Assembly (NCBI GenBank): GCA_963920705.1
Contig: OY987226.1
Coordinates: 27,846,706 to 27,910,705, forward strand
Reading direction: 5' to 3'
Source: Odiellus spinosus
Taxonomy: Eukaryota; Arthropoda; Arachnida; Opiliones; Phalangiidae
DNA: 64,000 bases
The notes beneath the pieces were generated by a model. That model was not told the origin of the DNA and did not search any database. It saw nothing but the letters and a program-made list of their open reading frames with translations. The position numbers were made by a program, and so were the translations under genes. How positions within the stretch are numbered: position 1 is the first letter of the stretch; each line of letters begins with the position of its first letter. Below, in pieces: positions 26,297-38,907 of this stretch.

Positions 26297-27786
26297 AAGT
26301 ATAGATCAGCAAATTTTCCAATTACATATGCACAAATTTCCAAAATATAGATCCACAAATTTCCCAAGTATTGATCCGCAAATTTCCCGAATATAGATCC
26401 AAAAATTTCCCGAATATAGATCCAAAAATTTCCCAAGTATAGATACACAAATTTCCCAAGCATAGATCCACAAATTTCCTAAGTATAGATCCACAAATTT
26501 CCCAAGCATTGATCCACAAATTTCCCAAGTATAGATCCAAAGATTTCCCAAGTATAGATACACAAATTTCCCAAGTATAGATCCACAAATTTACCGAGTA
26601 TAGATACACAAATTTCCCAAGTATAGATCCGCAAAATTCCCAAGTATAGATCCGCAAAATTCCCAAGTATAGATCCACAAATTTCCCAAGTATAGATCCA
26701 CAAATTTCCTAAGTATAGATCCACAAATTTCCCAAGCATTGATCCACAAATTTCCCAAGTATAGATCCGCAAATTTCCGAAGTATAGATCCGCAAAATTC
26801 CCAAGTATAGATCCGCAAAATTCCCAAGTATAGATCCACAAATTTTCCAAGTATAGATCCAAAAATTTCCCAAGTATAGATCCCAAAATTTCCCAAGTAT
26901 AGATCCACAAATTTCCTAAGTATAGATCCACCAATTTCTCAAGTACACAAATTTCCCAAGTATTGATCGTCAAATTTCACAAGTATATATCGACAAGTTT
27001 CCCAAGCATAGATCCACAAATTTCCCAAGTATATATCCACAAATTTCCCAAGCATAGATACACAAATTTCCCAAGTATAGATCCACAAATTTCCCAAGCA
27101 TAGATCCACAAATTTCCCAAGTGTAGATCCACAAATTTCCCAAGCATTGATCCACAAATTTCCCAAGTATAGATCCACAAATTTCCCAAGCATAGATCCA
27201 CAAATTTCCCAAGTATAGATCCACAAATTTCCCAAGCATTGATCCACAAATTTCCCAAGCATTGATCCACAAATTTCCCAAGCATAGATCCTCAAATTTC
27301 CCAAATATAGATCCACAAATTTCCCAAGTATAGATCCGCAAATTTCTCAAGTATAGATCCACAAATTTCCCAAGTATAGATTCACAAATTTCCCAAGTAT
27401 AAATCCAAAAATTTCCCAAGTAAAGATCCACCAATTTCTCAAGTACAGATCCACAAATTTCCCAAGTATTAATCGACAAATTTCCCAAGTATTGATCGAC
27501 AAATTTTCTAAGAATAGATACACAAATTTCCCAAGTATAGATCCACAAATTTCCCGAGTATAGATCCTCAAGTTTCCCAAGTATAGATCCACAAATTTAC
27601 CGAGTATAGATACACAAATTTCCCAAGTATAGATCCACAAATTTCCCGAGTATAGATCTGCAAATTTCCCAAGTGTAGATCCACAAATTTCGCAAATATA
27701 GATACACAAATTTCCCAAGTATATATCCACAAATTTCCCAAGTATTGATCGACAAATTTCCCAAGTATATATTGACAAATTTCCCT
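26297..27786 (+). repeat. Sub-unit U3 of the 6.19-kb repeat (partial)
   Basis: U3 starts at the TTACATATG monomer (26322) and follows U1 and U2, with one extra monomer before the CAAGTACACAAATTT short monomer (the GATCGTC marker is 643 bp from TTACATATG, against 620 in U1 and U2). It ends at the 6.19-kb junction at 27786. The copy in the second 6.19-kb unit is 32487-33976. Confidence 0.8.
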
Positions 27787-30700
27787 AGTATAGATCCACA
27801 AATTTCCCAAGTATAGATCCACAAATTTCCCAAGTATTGATCCACCAATTTCTCAAGTACAGATCCACAAATTTCCCAAGTATTGATCGACAAATTTCAC
27901 AAGTATATATCGACAAATTTCACAAGTATATATCGACAAATTTCCGAATTATAGATCCACAAATTTACCGAGTATAGATACACAAATTTCCCAAGCATTG
28001 ATAAACAAATTTCCCAAGTATAGATCCGCAAATTTCCGTAGTATAGATCCGAAAAATTCCCAAGTATAGATCCACAAATTTTCCAAGGATAGATCCGCAA
28101 ATTTCCCAAGTGTAGATCCACAAATTTCCCAATTATAGATACACAAATTTCCCAAGTATTGATCGACAAATTTCCCAAGTATTGATAGACAAATTTCCCA
28201 AGTATTGATCGACAAATTTCCAGGGTATAGATCCACAAATTTCCCAATTATAGATCAACAAATTTCCCACGTATTGATCGACAAATTTCACAAGTATATA
28301 TCGACAATTTCCGAATTATAGATCCACAAATTTCCCAAGTATAGATCCAAAAATTTCCCAAGCATAGATCCACAAATTTCCCAAGTATAGATCCACAAAT
28401 TTCCCAAGCATTGATCCACAAATTTCCCTAGCATTGATCCACAAATTTCCCAAGCATAGATCCACAAATTTCCCAAATATAGATCCACAAATTTCCCAAA
28501 TATAGATCCACAAATTTCCCAAGTATAGATTCACAAATTTCCCAAGTATAGATAAAAAAATTTCCCAAGTATTGATCGACAAATTTCCCAAGTATTGATC
28601 CACAAATTTCTCGAATATAGATCCAAAAATTTCCGAATTGTAGATCCACAAATTTCCCAAGTATAGATCCTCCAATTTCTCAAGTATAGATCCTCAAGTT
28701 TCCCAAGTATAGATCCACAAATTTACCGAGTATAGATACACAAATTTCCCAAGTATAGATCCGCAAATTTCCCAGTGTAGATCCACAAATTTCGCAAATA
28801 TAGATACACAAATTTCCCAAGTATATATCCACAAATTTCCCAAGTATTGATCGACAAATTTCCCAAGTATTGATCGACAAAATTCCCATGTATAGATTGA
28901 CAAATTTCCCTAGTATAGATCCACCAATTTCCCAAGTATAGATCCACAAATTTTCGAAGTATAGATCCGCAAATTTCCCAAGTGTAGATCCACAAATTTC
29001 CCAATTATAGACACACAAATTTCCCAAGTATATATCCACAAATTTCAAAAGTATTGATCGACAAATTTCCCAAGTATTGATCGACAAATTTAACAAGTAT
29101 ATATCGACAAATTTCCGAATTATAGATCCACAAATTTCCCAAGTATAGATCAGCAAATTTTCCAATTACATATGCACAAATTTCCAAAATATAGATCCAC
29201 AAATTTCCCAAGTATTGATCCGCAAATTTCCCGAATATAGATCCAAAAATTTCCCGAATATAGATCCAAAAATTTCCCAAGTATAGATACACAAATTTCC
29301 CAAGTATAGATCCACAAATTTCCTAAGTATAGATCCACAAATTTCCCAAGCATTGATCCACAAATTTCCCAAGTATAGATCCAAAGATTTCCCAAGTATA
29401 GATACACAAATTTCCCAAGTATAGATCCACAAATTTACCGAGTATAGATACACAAATTTCCCAAGTATAGATCCGCAAAATTCCCAAGTATAGATCCGCA
29501 AAATTCCCAAGTATAGATCCACAAATTTCCCAAGTATAGATCCACAAATTTCCTAAGTATAGATCCACAAATTTCCCAAGCATTGATCCACAAATTTCCC
29601 AAGTATAGATCCGCAAATTTCCGAAGTATAGATCCGCAAAATTCCCAAGTATAGATCCGCAAAATTCCCAAGTATAGATCCACAAATTTTCCAAGTATAG
29701 ATCCAAAAATTTCCCAAGTATAGATCCCAAAATTTCCTAAGTATAGATCCACCAATTTCTCAAGTACACAAATTTCCCAAGTATTGATCGTCAAATTTCA
29801 CAAGTATATATCGACAAATTTCCCAAGCATAGATCCACAAATTTCCCAAGTATATATCCACAAATTTCCCAAGCATAGATCCACAAATTTCCCAAGTATA
29901 GATCCACAAATTTCCCAAGCATAGATCCACAAATTTCCCAAGTGTAGATCCACAAATTTCCCAAGCATTGATCCACAAATTTCCCAAGTATAGATCCACA
30001 AATTTCCCAAGCATAGATCCACAAATTTCCCAAGTATAGATCCACAAATTTCCCAAGCATTGATCCACAAATTTCCCAAGCATTGATCCACAAATTTCCC
30101 AAGCATAGATACTCAAATTTCCCAAATATAGATCCACAAATTTCCCAAGTATAGATCCGCAAATTTCTCAAGTATAGATCCACAAATTTCCCAAGTATAG
30201 ATTCACAAATTTCCCAAGTATAAATCCAAAAATTTCCCAAGTAAAGATCCACCAATTTCTCAAGTACAGATCCACAAATTTCCCAAGTATTAATCGACAA
30301 ATTTCCTAAGAATAGATACACAAATTTCCCAAGTATAGATCCACAAATTTCCCGAGTATAGATCCTCAAGTTTCCCAAGTATAGATCCACAAATTTACCG
30401 AGTATAGATACACAAATTTCCCAAGTATAGATAAACAAATTTCCCGAGTATAGATCCGCAAATTTCCCAAGTGTAGATCCACAAATTTCGCAAATATAGA
30501 TACACAAATTTCCCAAGTATATATCCACAAATTTCCCAAGTATTGATCGACAAATTTCCCAAGTATATATTGACAAATTTCCCTAGTATAGATCCACCAA
30601 TTTCCCAAGTATAGATCCACAAATTTCCGAAGTATAGATCAGCAAATTTTCCAATTACATATGCACAAATTTCCAAAATATAGATCCACAAATTTCCCAA

Positions 30701-33700
30701 GTATTGATCCGCAAATTTCCCGAATATAGATCCAAAAATTTCCCGAATATAGATCCAAAAATTTCCCAAGTATAGATACACAAATTTCCCAAGTATAGAT
30801 CCACAAATTTCCTAAGTATAGATCCACAAATTTCCCAAGCATTGATCCACAAATTTCCCAAGTATAGATCCAAAGATTTCCCAAGTATAGATACACAAAT
30901 TTCCCAAGTATAGATCCACAAATTTACCGAGTATAGATACACAAATTTCCCAAGTATAGATCCGCAAAATTCCCAAGTATAGATCCGCAAAATTCCCAAG
31001 TATAGATCCACAAATTTCCCAAGTATAGATCCACAAATTTCCTAAGTATAGATCCACAAATTTCCCAAGCATTGATCCACAAATTTCCCAAGTATAGATC
31101 CGCAAATTTCCGAAGTATAGATCCGCAAAATTCCCAAGTATAGATCCGCAAAATTCCCAAGTATAGATCCACAAATTTTCCAAGTATAGATCCAAAAATT
31201 TCCCAAGTATAGATCCCAAAATTTCCTAAGTATAGATCCACCAATTTCTCAAGTACACAAATTTCCCAAGTATTGATCGTCAAATTTCACAAGTATATAT
31301 CGACAAATTTCCCAAGCATAGATCCACAAATTTCCCAAGTATATATCCACAAATTTCCCAAGCATAGATCCACAAATTTCCCAAGTATAGATCCACAAAT
31401 TTCCCAAGCATAGATCCACAAATTTCCCAAGTGTAGATCCACAAATTTCCCAAGCATTGATTCACAAATTTCCCAAGTATAGATCCACAAATTTCCCAAG
31501 CATAGATCCACAAATTTCCCAAGTATAGATCCACAAATTTCCCAAGCATTGATCCACAAATTTCCCAAGCATTGATCCACAAATTTCCCAAGCATAGATA
31601 CTCAAATTTCCCAAATATAGATCCACAAATTTCCCAAGTATAGATCCGCAAATTTCTCAAGTATAGATCCACAAATTTCCCAAGTATAGATTCACAAATT
31701 TCCCAAGTATAAATCCAAAAATTTCCCAAGTAAAGATCCACCAATTTCTCAAGTACAGATCCACAAATTTCCCAAGTATTAATCGACAAATTTCCTAAGA
31801 ATAGATACACAAATTTCCCAAGTATAGATCCACAAATTTCCCGAGTATAGATCCTCAAGTTTCCCAAGTATAGATCCACAAATTTACCGAGTATAGATAC
31901 ACAAATTTCCCAAGTATAGATAAACAAATTTCCCGAGTATAGATCCGCAAATTTCCCAAGTGTAGATCCACAAATTTCGCAAATATAGATACACAAATTT
32001 CCCAAGTATATATCCACAAATTTCCCAAGTATAGATCCACAAATTTCCCAAGTATAGATCCGCAAAATTCCCAAGTATAGATCCGCAAAATTCCCAAGTA
32101 TAGATCCACAAATTTCCCAAGTATAGATCCACAAATTTCCTAAGTATAGATCCACAAATTTCCCAAGCATTGATCCACAAATTTCCCAAGTATAGATCCG
32201 CAAATTTCCGAAGTATAGATCCGCAAAATTCCCAAGTATAGATCCGCAAAATTCCCAAGTATAGATCCACAAATTTCCCAAGTATAGATCCACAAATTTC
32301 CCGAGTATAGATCCGCAAATTTCCCAAGTGTAGATCCACAAATTTCGCAAATATAGATACACAAATTTCCCAAGTATATATCCACAAATTTCCCAAGTAT
32401 TGATCGACAAATTTCCCAAGTATATATTGACAAATTTCCCTAGTATAGATCCACCAATTTCCCAAGTATAGATCCACAAATTTCCGAAGTATAGATCAGC
32501 AAATTTTCCAATTACATATGCACAAATTTCCAAAATATAGATCCACAAATTTCCCAAGTATTGATCCGCAAATTTCCCGAATATAGATCCAAAAATTTCC
32601 CGAATATAGATCCAAAAATTTCCCAAGTATAGATACACAAATTTCCCAAGCATAGATCCACAAATTTCCTAAGTATAGATCCACAAATTTCAAAAGCATT
32701 GATCCACAAATTTCCCAAGTATAGATCCAAAGATTTCCCAAGTATAGATACACAAATTTCCCAAGTATAGATCCACAAATTTACCGAGTATAGATACACA
32801 AATTTCCCAAGTATAGATCCGCAAAATTCCCAAGTATAGATCCGCAAAATTCCCAAGTATAGATCCACAAATTTCCCAAGTATAGATCCACAAATTTCCT
32901 AAGTATAGATCCACAAATTTCCCAAGCATTGATCCACAAATTTCCCAAGTATAGATCCGCAAATTTCCGAAGTATAGATCCGCAAAATTCCCAAGTATAG
33001 ATCCGCAAAATTCCCAAGTATAGATCCACAAATTTTCCAAGTATAGATCCAAAAATTTCCCAAGTATAGATCCCAAAATTTCCCAAGTATAGATCCACAA
33101 ATTTCCTAAGTATAGATCCACCAATTTCTCAAGTACACAAATTTCCCAAGTATTGATCGTCAAATTTCACAAGTATATATCGACAAGTTTCCCAAGCATA
33201 GATCCACAAATTTCCCAAGTATATATCCACAAATTTCCCAAGCATAGATACACAAATTTCCCAAGTATAGATCCACAAATTTCCCAAGCATAGATCCACA
33301 AATTTCCCAAGTGTAGATCCACAAATTTCCCAAGCATTGATCCACAAATTTCCCAAGTATAGATCCACAAATTTCCCAAGCATAGATCCACAAATTTCCC
33401 AAGTATAGATCCACAAATTTCCCAAGCATTGATCCACAAATTTCCCAAGCATTGATCCACAAATTTCCCAAGCATAGATCCTCAAATTTCCCAAATATAG
33501 ATCCACAAATTTCCCAAGTATAGATCCGCAAATTTCTCAAGTATAGATCCACAAATTTCCCAAGTATAGATTCACAAATTTCCCAAGTATAAATCCAAAA
33601 ATTTCCCAAGTAAAGATCCACCAATTTCTCAAGTACAGATCCACAAATTTCCCAAGTATTAATCGACAAATTTCCCAAGTATTGATCGACAAATTTTCTA

Positions 33701-33976
33701 AGAATAGATACACAAATTTCCCAAGTATAGATCCACAAATTTCCCGAGTATAGATCCTCAAGTTTCCCAAGTATAGATCCACAAATTTACCGAGTATAGA
33801 TACACAAATTTCCCAAGTATAGATCCACAAATTTCCCGAGTATAGATCTGCAAATTTCCCAAGTGTAGATCCACAAATTTCGCAAATATAGATACACAAA
33901 TTTCCCAAGTATATATCCACAAATTTCCCAAGTATTGATCGACAAATTTCCCAAGTATATATTGACAAATTTCCCT
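27787..33976 (+). repeat. 6,190-bp segmental tandem duplication, copy 2
   Basis: Second copy, directly adjoining the first. It ends in the same CCCTAGTATAG monomer (33971) but then continues with CCACCAATTTCCC instead of restarting the unit. The AA change at 32692-32693 converts CCCAAGC to CAAAAGC and makes a new reverse-strand stop, which shows the open reverse frames are not being protected even within this young duplication. Confidence 0.93.
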
Positions 33977-35315
33977 AGTATAGATCCACCAATTTCCCAA
34001 GTATAGATCCACAAATTTCCGAAGTATGGATCCGCAAATTTCCCAAGTATAGATCCACAAATTTCCCGAGTATAGATCCGCAAATTTCCCAAGCATTGAT
34101 CCACAAATTTCCCAAGTATAGATCCACCAATTTCCTAAGTATAGATCCACCAATTTCTCAAGTACACAAATTTCCCAAGTATTGATCGTCAAATTTCACA
34201 AGTATATATCGACAAATTTCCGAATTATAGATCCACAAATTTCCCAAGTATAGATCCACAAATTTCCCAAGCATAGATCCACAAATTTCCTAAGTATAGA
34301 TCCCCAAATTTCCCACGTATTGATCGACAAATTTCACAAGTATATATCGACAAATTCCCCAAGTATAGATCCACAAATTTCCGAAGTATAGATCTACAAA
34401 TTTCCCAAGTATAGATCCACAAATTTCCCAAGCATTGATCCACAAATTTCCCAAGTATAGATCCACAAATTTCCCAAGTATAGATCCACAGATTTCCCAA
34501 GCATAGATCCACAAATTTCCCAAATATAGATCCACAAATTTCCCAAATATAGATCCACAAATTTCCCAAGCATAGATCCTCAAATTTCCGAAGTATAGAT
34601 CCGCAAATTTCTCAAGAATAGATCGACAAATTTCCCAAGTATAGATCCACCAATTTCCCAAGTATAGATCCACAAATTTCCCAAGTATAGATTCACAAAT
34701 TTCCCAAGTATAGATCCACAAATTTCCCAAGTAAAGATCCACCAATTTCCCAAGTATTGATCGACAAATTTCCCAAGTATTGATCGACAAATTTCCTAAG
34801 TATAGATACACAAATTTCCCAAGTATAGATCCACATATTTCCCGAATATAGATCCTCAAGTTTCCCAAGTATAGATCCACAAATTTACCGACTATAGATA
34901 CACAAATTTCCAAAGCATTGATCCACAAAATTCCCAAGTATAGATCCGCAAAATTCCCAAGTATAGATCCGCAAAATTCCCAAGTATAGATCCATAAATT
35001 TCCCAAGTATAGATCCACAAATTTCCTAAGTATAGATCCACAAATTTCCCAAGCATTGATCCACAAATTTCCCAAGTATAGATCCGCAAATTTCCGAAGT
35101 ATAGATCCGCAAAATTCCCAAGTATAGATCCGCAAAATTCCCAAGTATAGATCCACAAATTTTCCAAGTATAGATCCAAAAATTTCCCAAGTATAGATCC
35201 CAAAATTTCCCAAGTATAGATCCACAAATTTCCTAAGTATAGATCCACCAATTTCTCAAGTACACAAATTTCCCAAGTATTGATCGTCAAATTTCCCAAG
35301 TATTGATCGTCAAAT
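33977..35315 (+). repeat. Transition from the 6.19-kb unit to the P/Q repeat
   Basis: Monomers here carry the GATCGTC marker (34184, 35282) and the TTTACCGACTATAG variant (about 34888), which is otherwise found inside P blocks. Two consecutive GATCGTC monomers occur at 35282 and 35305, a single-monomer duplication. The segment 34600-35280 resembles 38200-38870. No gene or non-satellite sequence was seen. Confidence 0.78.
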
Positions 35316-38300
35316 TTCACAAGTATATATCGACAAATTTCCGAATTATAGATCCACAAATTTCCCAAGTATAGATCCACAAATTTCCCAAGTATAGATC
35401 CACAAATTTCCCAAGCATAGATCCACAAATTTCCCAATCATATATCCACAAATTTCCTAAGTATAGATCCACAAATTTCCCAAGTATAGATCCACAAATT
35501 TCCGAAGTATAGATCTACAAATTTCCCAAGTATAGATCCACAAATTTCCCAAGCATTGATCCACAAATTTCCCAAGTATAGATCCACAAATTTCCCAAGT
35601 ATAGATCCACAAATTTCCCAAGTATAGATCCACAAATTTCCCAAGTATAGATCCACAAATTTCCCAAGCATTGATCCACAAATTTCCCAAGTATAGATCC
35701 GCAAATTTCCGAGGTATAGATCCGCAAAATTCCCAAGAATAGATCCGCAAAATTCCCAAGCATAGATCCATAAATTTCCGAAGTATAGATCCGCAAATTT
35801 CTCAAGAATAGATCGACAAATTTCCCAAGTATAGATCCACCAATTTCCCAAGTATAGATCCACAAATTTCCCAAGTATAGATTCACAAATTTCCCAAGTA
35901 TAGATCCAAAAATTTCCCAAGTAAAGATCCACCAATTTCTCAAGTATAGATCCACAAATTTCCCAAGTATAGATCCACAAATTTCCCAAGCATTGATCCA
36001 CAAATTTCCCAAGTATAGATCCGCAAATTTCCGAGGTATAGATCCGCAAAATTCCCAAGCATAGATCCATAAATTTCCGAAGTATAGATCCGCAAATTTC
36101 TCAAGAATAGATCGACAAATTTCCCAAGTATAGATCCACCAATTTCCCAAGTATAGATCCACAAATTTCCCGAGTATAGATTCACAAATTTCCCAAGTAT
36201 AGATCCAAAAATTTCCCAAGTAAAGATCCACCAATTTCTCAAGTACAGATCCACAAATTTCCCAAGTATTGATAGACAAATTTCCCAAGTATTGATCCAC
36301 AAATTTCCCAAGCATTGATCCACAAATTTCCCAAGCATTGATCCACAAATTTCCCAAGTATAGATCCGCAAATTTCCGAGGTATAGATCCGCAAAATTCC
36401 CAAGCATAGATCCATAAATTTCCGAAGTATAGATCCGCAAATTTCTCAAGAATAGATCGACAAATTTCCCAAGTATAGATCCACCAATTTCCCAAGTATA
36501 GATCCACAAATTTCCCGAGTATAGATTCACAAATTTCCCAAGTATAGATCCAAAAATTTCCCAAGTAAAGATCCACCAATTTCTCAAGTACAGATCCACA
36601 AATTTCCCAAGTATTGATAGACAAATTTCCCAAGTATTGATCGACAAATTTCCTAAGTATAGATACACAAGTTTCCCAAGTATAGATCCACAAATTTACC
36701 GGTAAAGATACACAAATTTCCCAAGCATTGATCCACAAATTTCCCAAGTATAGATCCGCAAAATTCCCAAGTATAGATCCGCAAAATTCCCAAGTATAGA
36801 TCCACAAATTTCCCAAGTATAGATCCACAAATTTCATAAGTATAGATCCACAAATTTCCCAAGCATTGATCCACAAATTTCCCAAGTGTAGATCCGCAAA
36901 TTTCCGAGGTATAGATCCGCAAAATTCCCAAGTATAGATCCGCAAAATTCCCAAGTATAGATCCGCAAAATTCCCAAGAATAGATCCGCAAAATTCCCAA
37001 GTATAGATCCACAAATTTTCCAAGTATAGATCCACAAATTTCCCAAGTATAGATCCACCAATTTCTCAAGTACACAAATTTCCCAAGTATTGATCGTCAA
37101 ATTTTACAAGTATATATCGACAAATTTCCGAATTATAGATCACCAAATTTCCCAAGTATAGATCCACAAATTTCCCAAGTATAGATGCACAAATTTCCCA
37201 AGCATTGATCCACAAATTTCCCAAGTATAGATCCACAAATTTCCCAAGTATAGATCCACAAATTTCCCAAGCATTGATCCACAAATTTCCCAAGTATAGA
37301 TCCACAAATTTCCCAAGCATAGATCCGCCAGTTTCCCAAGTATAGATCCAAAAATTTCCCAAGTAAAGATCCACCAATTTCCCAAGTATTGATCGACAAA
37401 TTTCCCAAGTATTGATCGACAAATTTCCTAAGTATAGATACACAAATTTCCCAAGTATAGATCCACATATTTCCCGAATATAGATCCTCAAGTTTCCCAA
37501 GTATAGATCCACAAATTTACCGACTATAGATACACAAATTTCCCAAGCATTGATCCACAAAATTCCCAAGTATAGATCCGCAAAATTCCCAAGTATAGAT
37601 CCACAAATTTCCCAAGTATAGATCCACAAATTTCCTAAGTATAGATCCACAAATTTCCCAAGCATTGATCCACAAATTTCCCAAGTATAGATCCGCAAAT
37701 TTCCGAAGTATAGATCCGCAAAATTCCCAAGTATAGATCCGCAAAATTCCCAAGTATAGATCCACAAATTTTGCAAGTATAGATCCAAAAATTTCCCAAG
37801 TATAGATCCCAAAATTTCCCAAGTATAGATCCACAAATTTCCTAAGTATAGATCCACCAATTTCTCAAGTACACAAATTTCCCAAGTATTGATCGTCAAA
37901 TTTCACAAGTATATATCGACAAATTTCCGAATTATAGATCCACAAATTTCCCAAGTATAGATCCACAAATTTCCCAAGTATAGATCCACAAATTTCCCAA
38001 GCATAGATCCACAAATTTCCCAATCATATATCCACAAATTTCCTAAGTATAGATCCCCAAATTTCTCAAGTATAGATCCACAAATTTCCCAAGTATAGAT
38101 CCACAAATTTCCGAAGTATAGATCTACAAATTTCCCAAGTATAGATCCACAAATTTCCCAAGCATTGATCCACAAATTTCCCAAGTATAGATCCACAAAT
38201 TTCTCAAGAATAGATCGACAAATTTCCCAAGTATAGATCCACCAATTTCCCAAGTATAGATCCACAAATTTCCCAAGTATAGATTCACAAATTTCCCAAG

Positions 38301-38907
38301 TATAGATCCACAAATTTCCCAAGTAAAGATCCACCAATTTCCCAAGTATTGATCGACAAATTTCCCAAGTATTGATCGACAAATTTCCTAAGTATAGATA
38401 CACAAATTTCCCAAGTATAGATCCACATATTTCCCGAATATAGATCCTCAAGTTTCCCAAGTATAGATCCACAAATTTACCGACTATAGATACACAAATT
38501 TCCAAAGCATTGATCCACAAAATTCCCAAGTATAGATCCGCAAAATTCCCAAGTATAGATCCGCAAAATTCCCAAGTATAGATCCACAAATTTCCCAAGT
38601 ATAGATCCACAAATTTCCTAAGTATAGATCCACAAATTTCCCAAGCATTGATCCACAAATTTCCCAAGTATAGATCCGCAAATTTCCGAAGTATAGATCC
38701 GCAAAATTCCCAAGTATAGATCCGCAAAATTCCCAAGTATAGATCCACAAATTTTCCAAGTATAGATCCAAAAATTTCCCAAGTATAGATCCCAAAATTT
38801 CCCAAGTATAGATCCACAAATTTCCTAAGTATAGATCCACCAATTTCTCAAGTACACAAATTTCCCAAGTATTGATCGTCAAATTTCACAAGTATATATC
38901 GACAAAT
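35316..38907 (+). repeat. 3,592-bp tandem duplication, copy 1
   Basis: This segment matches 38908-41704 at a constant offset of 3,592 bp (for example GATCGTC at 37092 and 40684, 37891 and 41483). The start is set by TTTCACAAGTATATATC at 35316, which recurs at 38908 right after another TTTCACAAG monomer. Two substitutions were located: A at 35864 (C at 39456) and G at 37773 (C at 41365). It contains a Q-type segment and one complete P block. Confidence 0.88.
37092..37890 (+). repeat. P block (799 bp), copy 1
   Basis: P runs from a GATCGTCAAATTTTAC monomer to the next GATCGTCAAATTTCAC monomer. It contains in order TAGATCACCAAATTT, TAGATGCAC, CCGCCAGTTTCCC, CACATATTTCCC, TTTACCGACTATAG and CAAATTTTGC (TTTTCC in the other copies). 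Four copies of exactly 799 bp exist (37092, 40684, 45304, 47545) and two of 638 bp. This copy differs from the others by G at 37773. Confidence 0.86.

Larger units (their letters stand above)
21597..27786 (+). repeat. 6,190-bp segmental tandem duplication, copy 1
   Basis: Every marker checked recurs exactly 6,190 bp downstream: AAGTATTGATCC (21641, 27831), TTACATATG (22976, 24465, 26322 and 29166, 30655, 32512) and GATCGTCAAA (23596, 25085, 26965 and 29786, 31275, 33155). The left edge is where AGTATAG sequence becomes identical (about 21597, matching 27787); the right edge is the CCCTAGTATAG monomer at 27774. Only three substitutions were found: C at 25647 (T at 31837), and CC at 26502-26503 (AA at 32692-32693). 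The unit contains three sub-units, listed separately. Such near-identity implies a very recent duplication, ongoing homogenisation or an assembly artefact. Confidence 0.93.

Noticed and set aside
21597..33976. Retrotransposon or other mobile element as the cause of the 6.19-kb duplication
   Set aside because: The duplicated segment consists only of satellite monomers, has no terminal repeats, no target-site duplication that can be told from the array and no coding content. Tandem exchange explains it.
35515..37035. 506-codon open reading frame on the - strand (also 39107-40627 with 506, 25090-26463 and 31280-32653 with 457 codons)
   Set aside because: The consensus monomer lacks stops in all reverse frames, so long open stretches arise by composition. 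Overlapping frames give the same repeat peptide, frames end wherever a common variant makes a stop, no unique N- or C-terminal domain exists, and duplicated copies differ in stop positions (as at 32692-32693).
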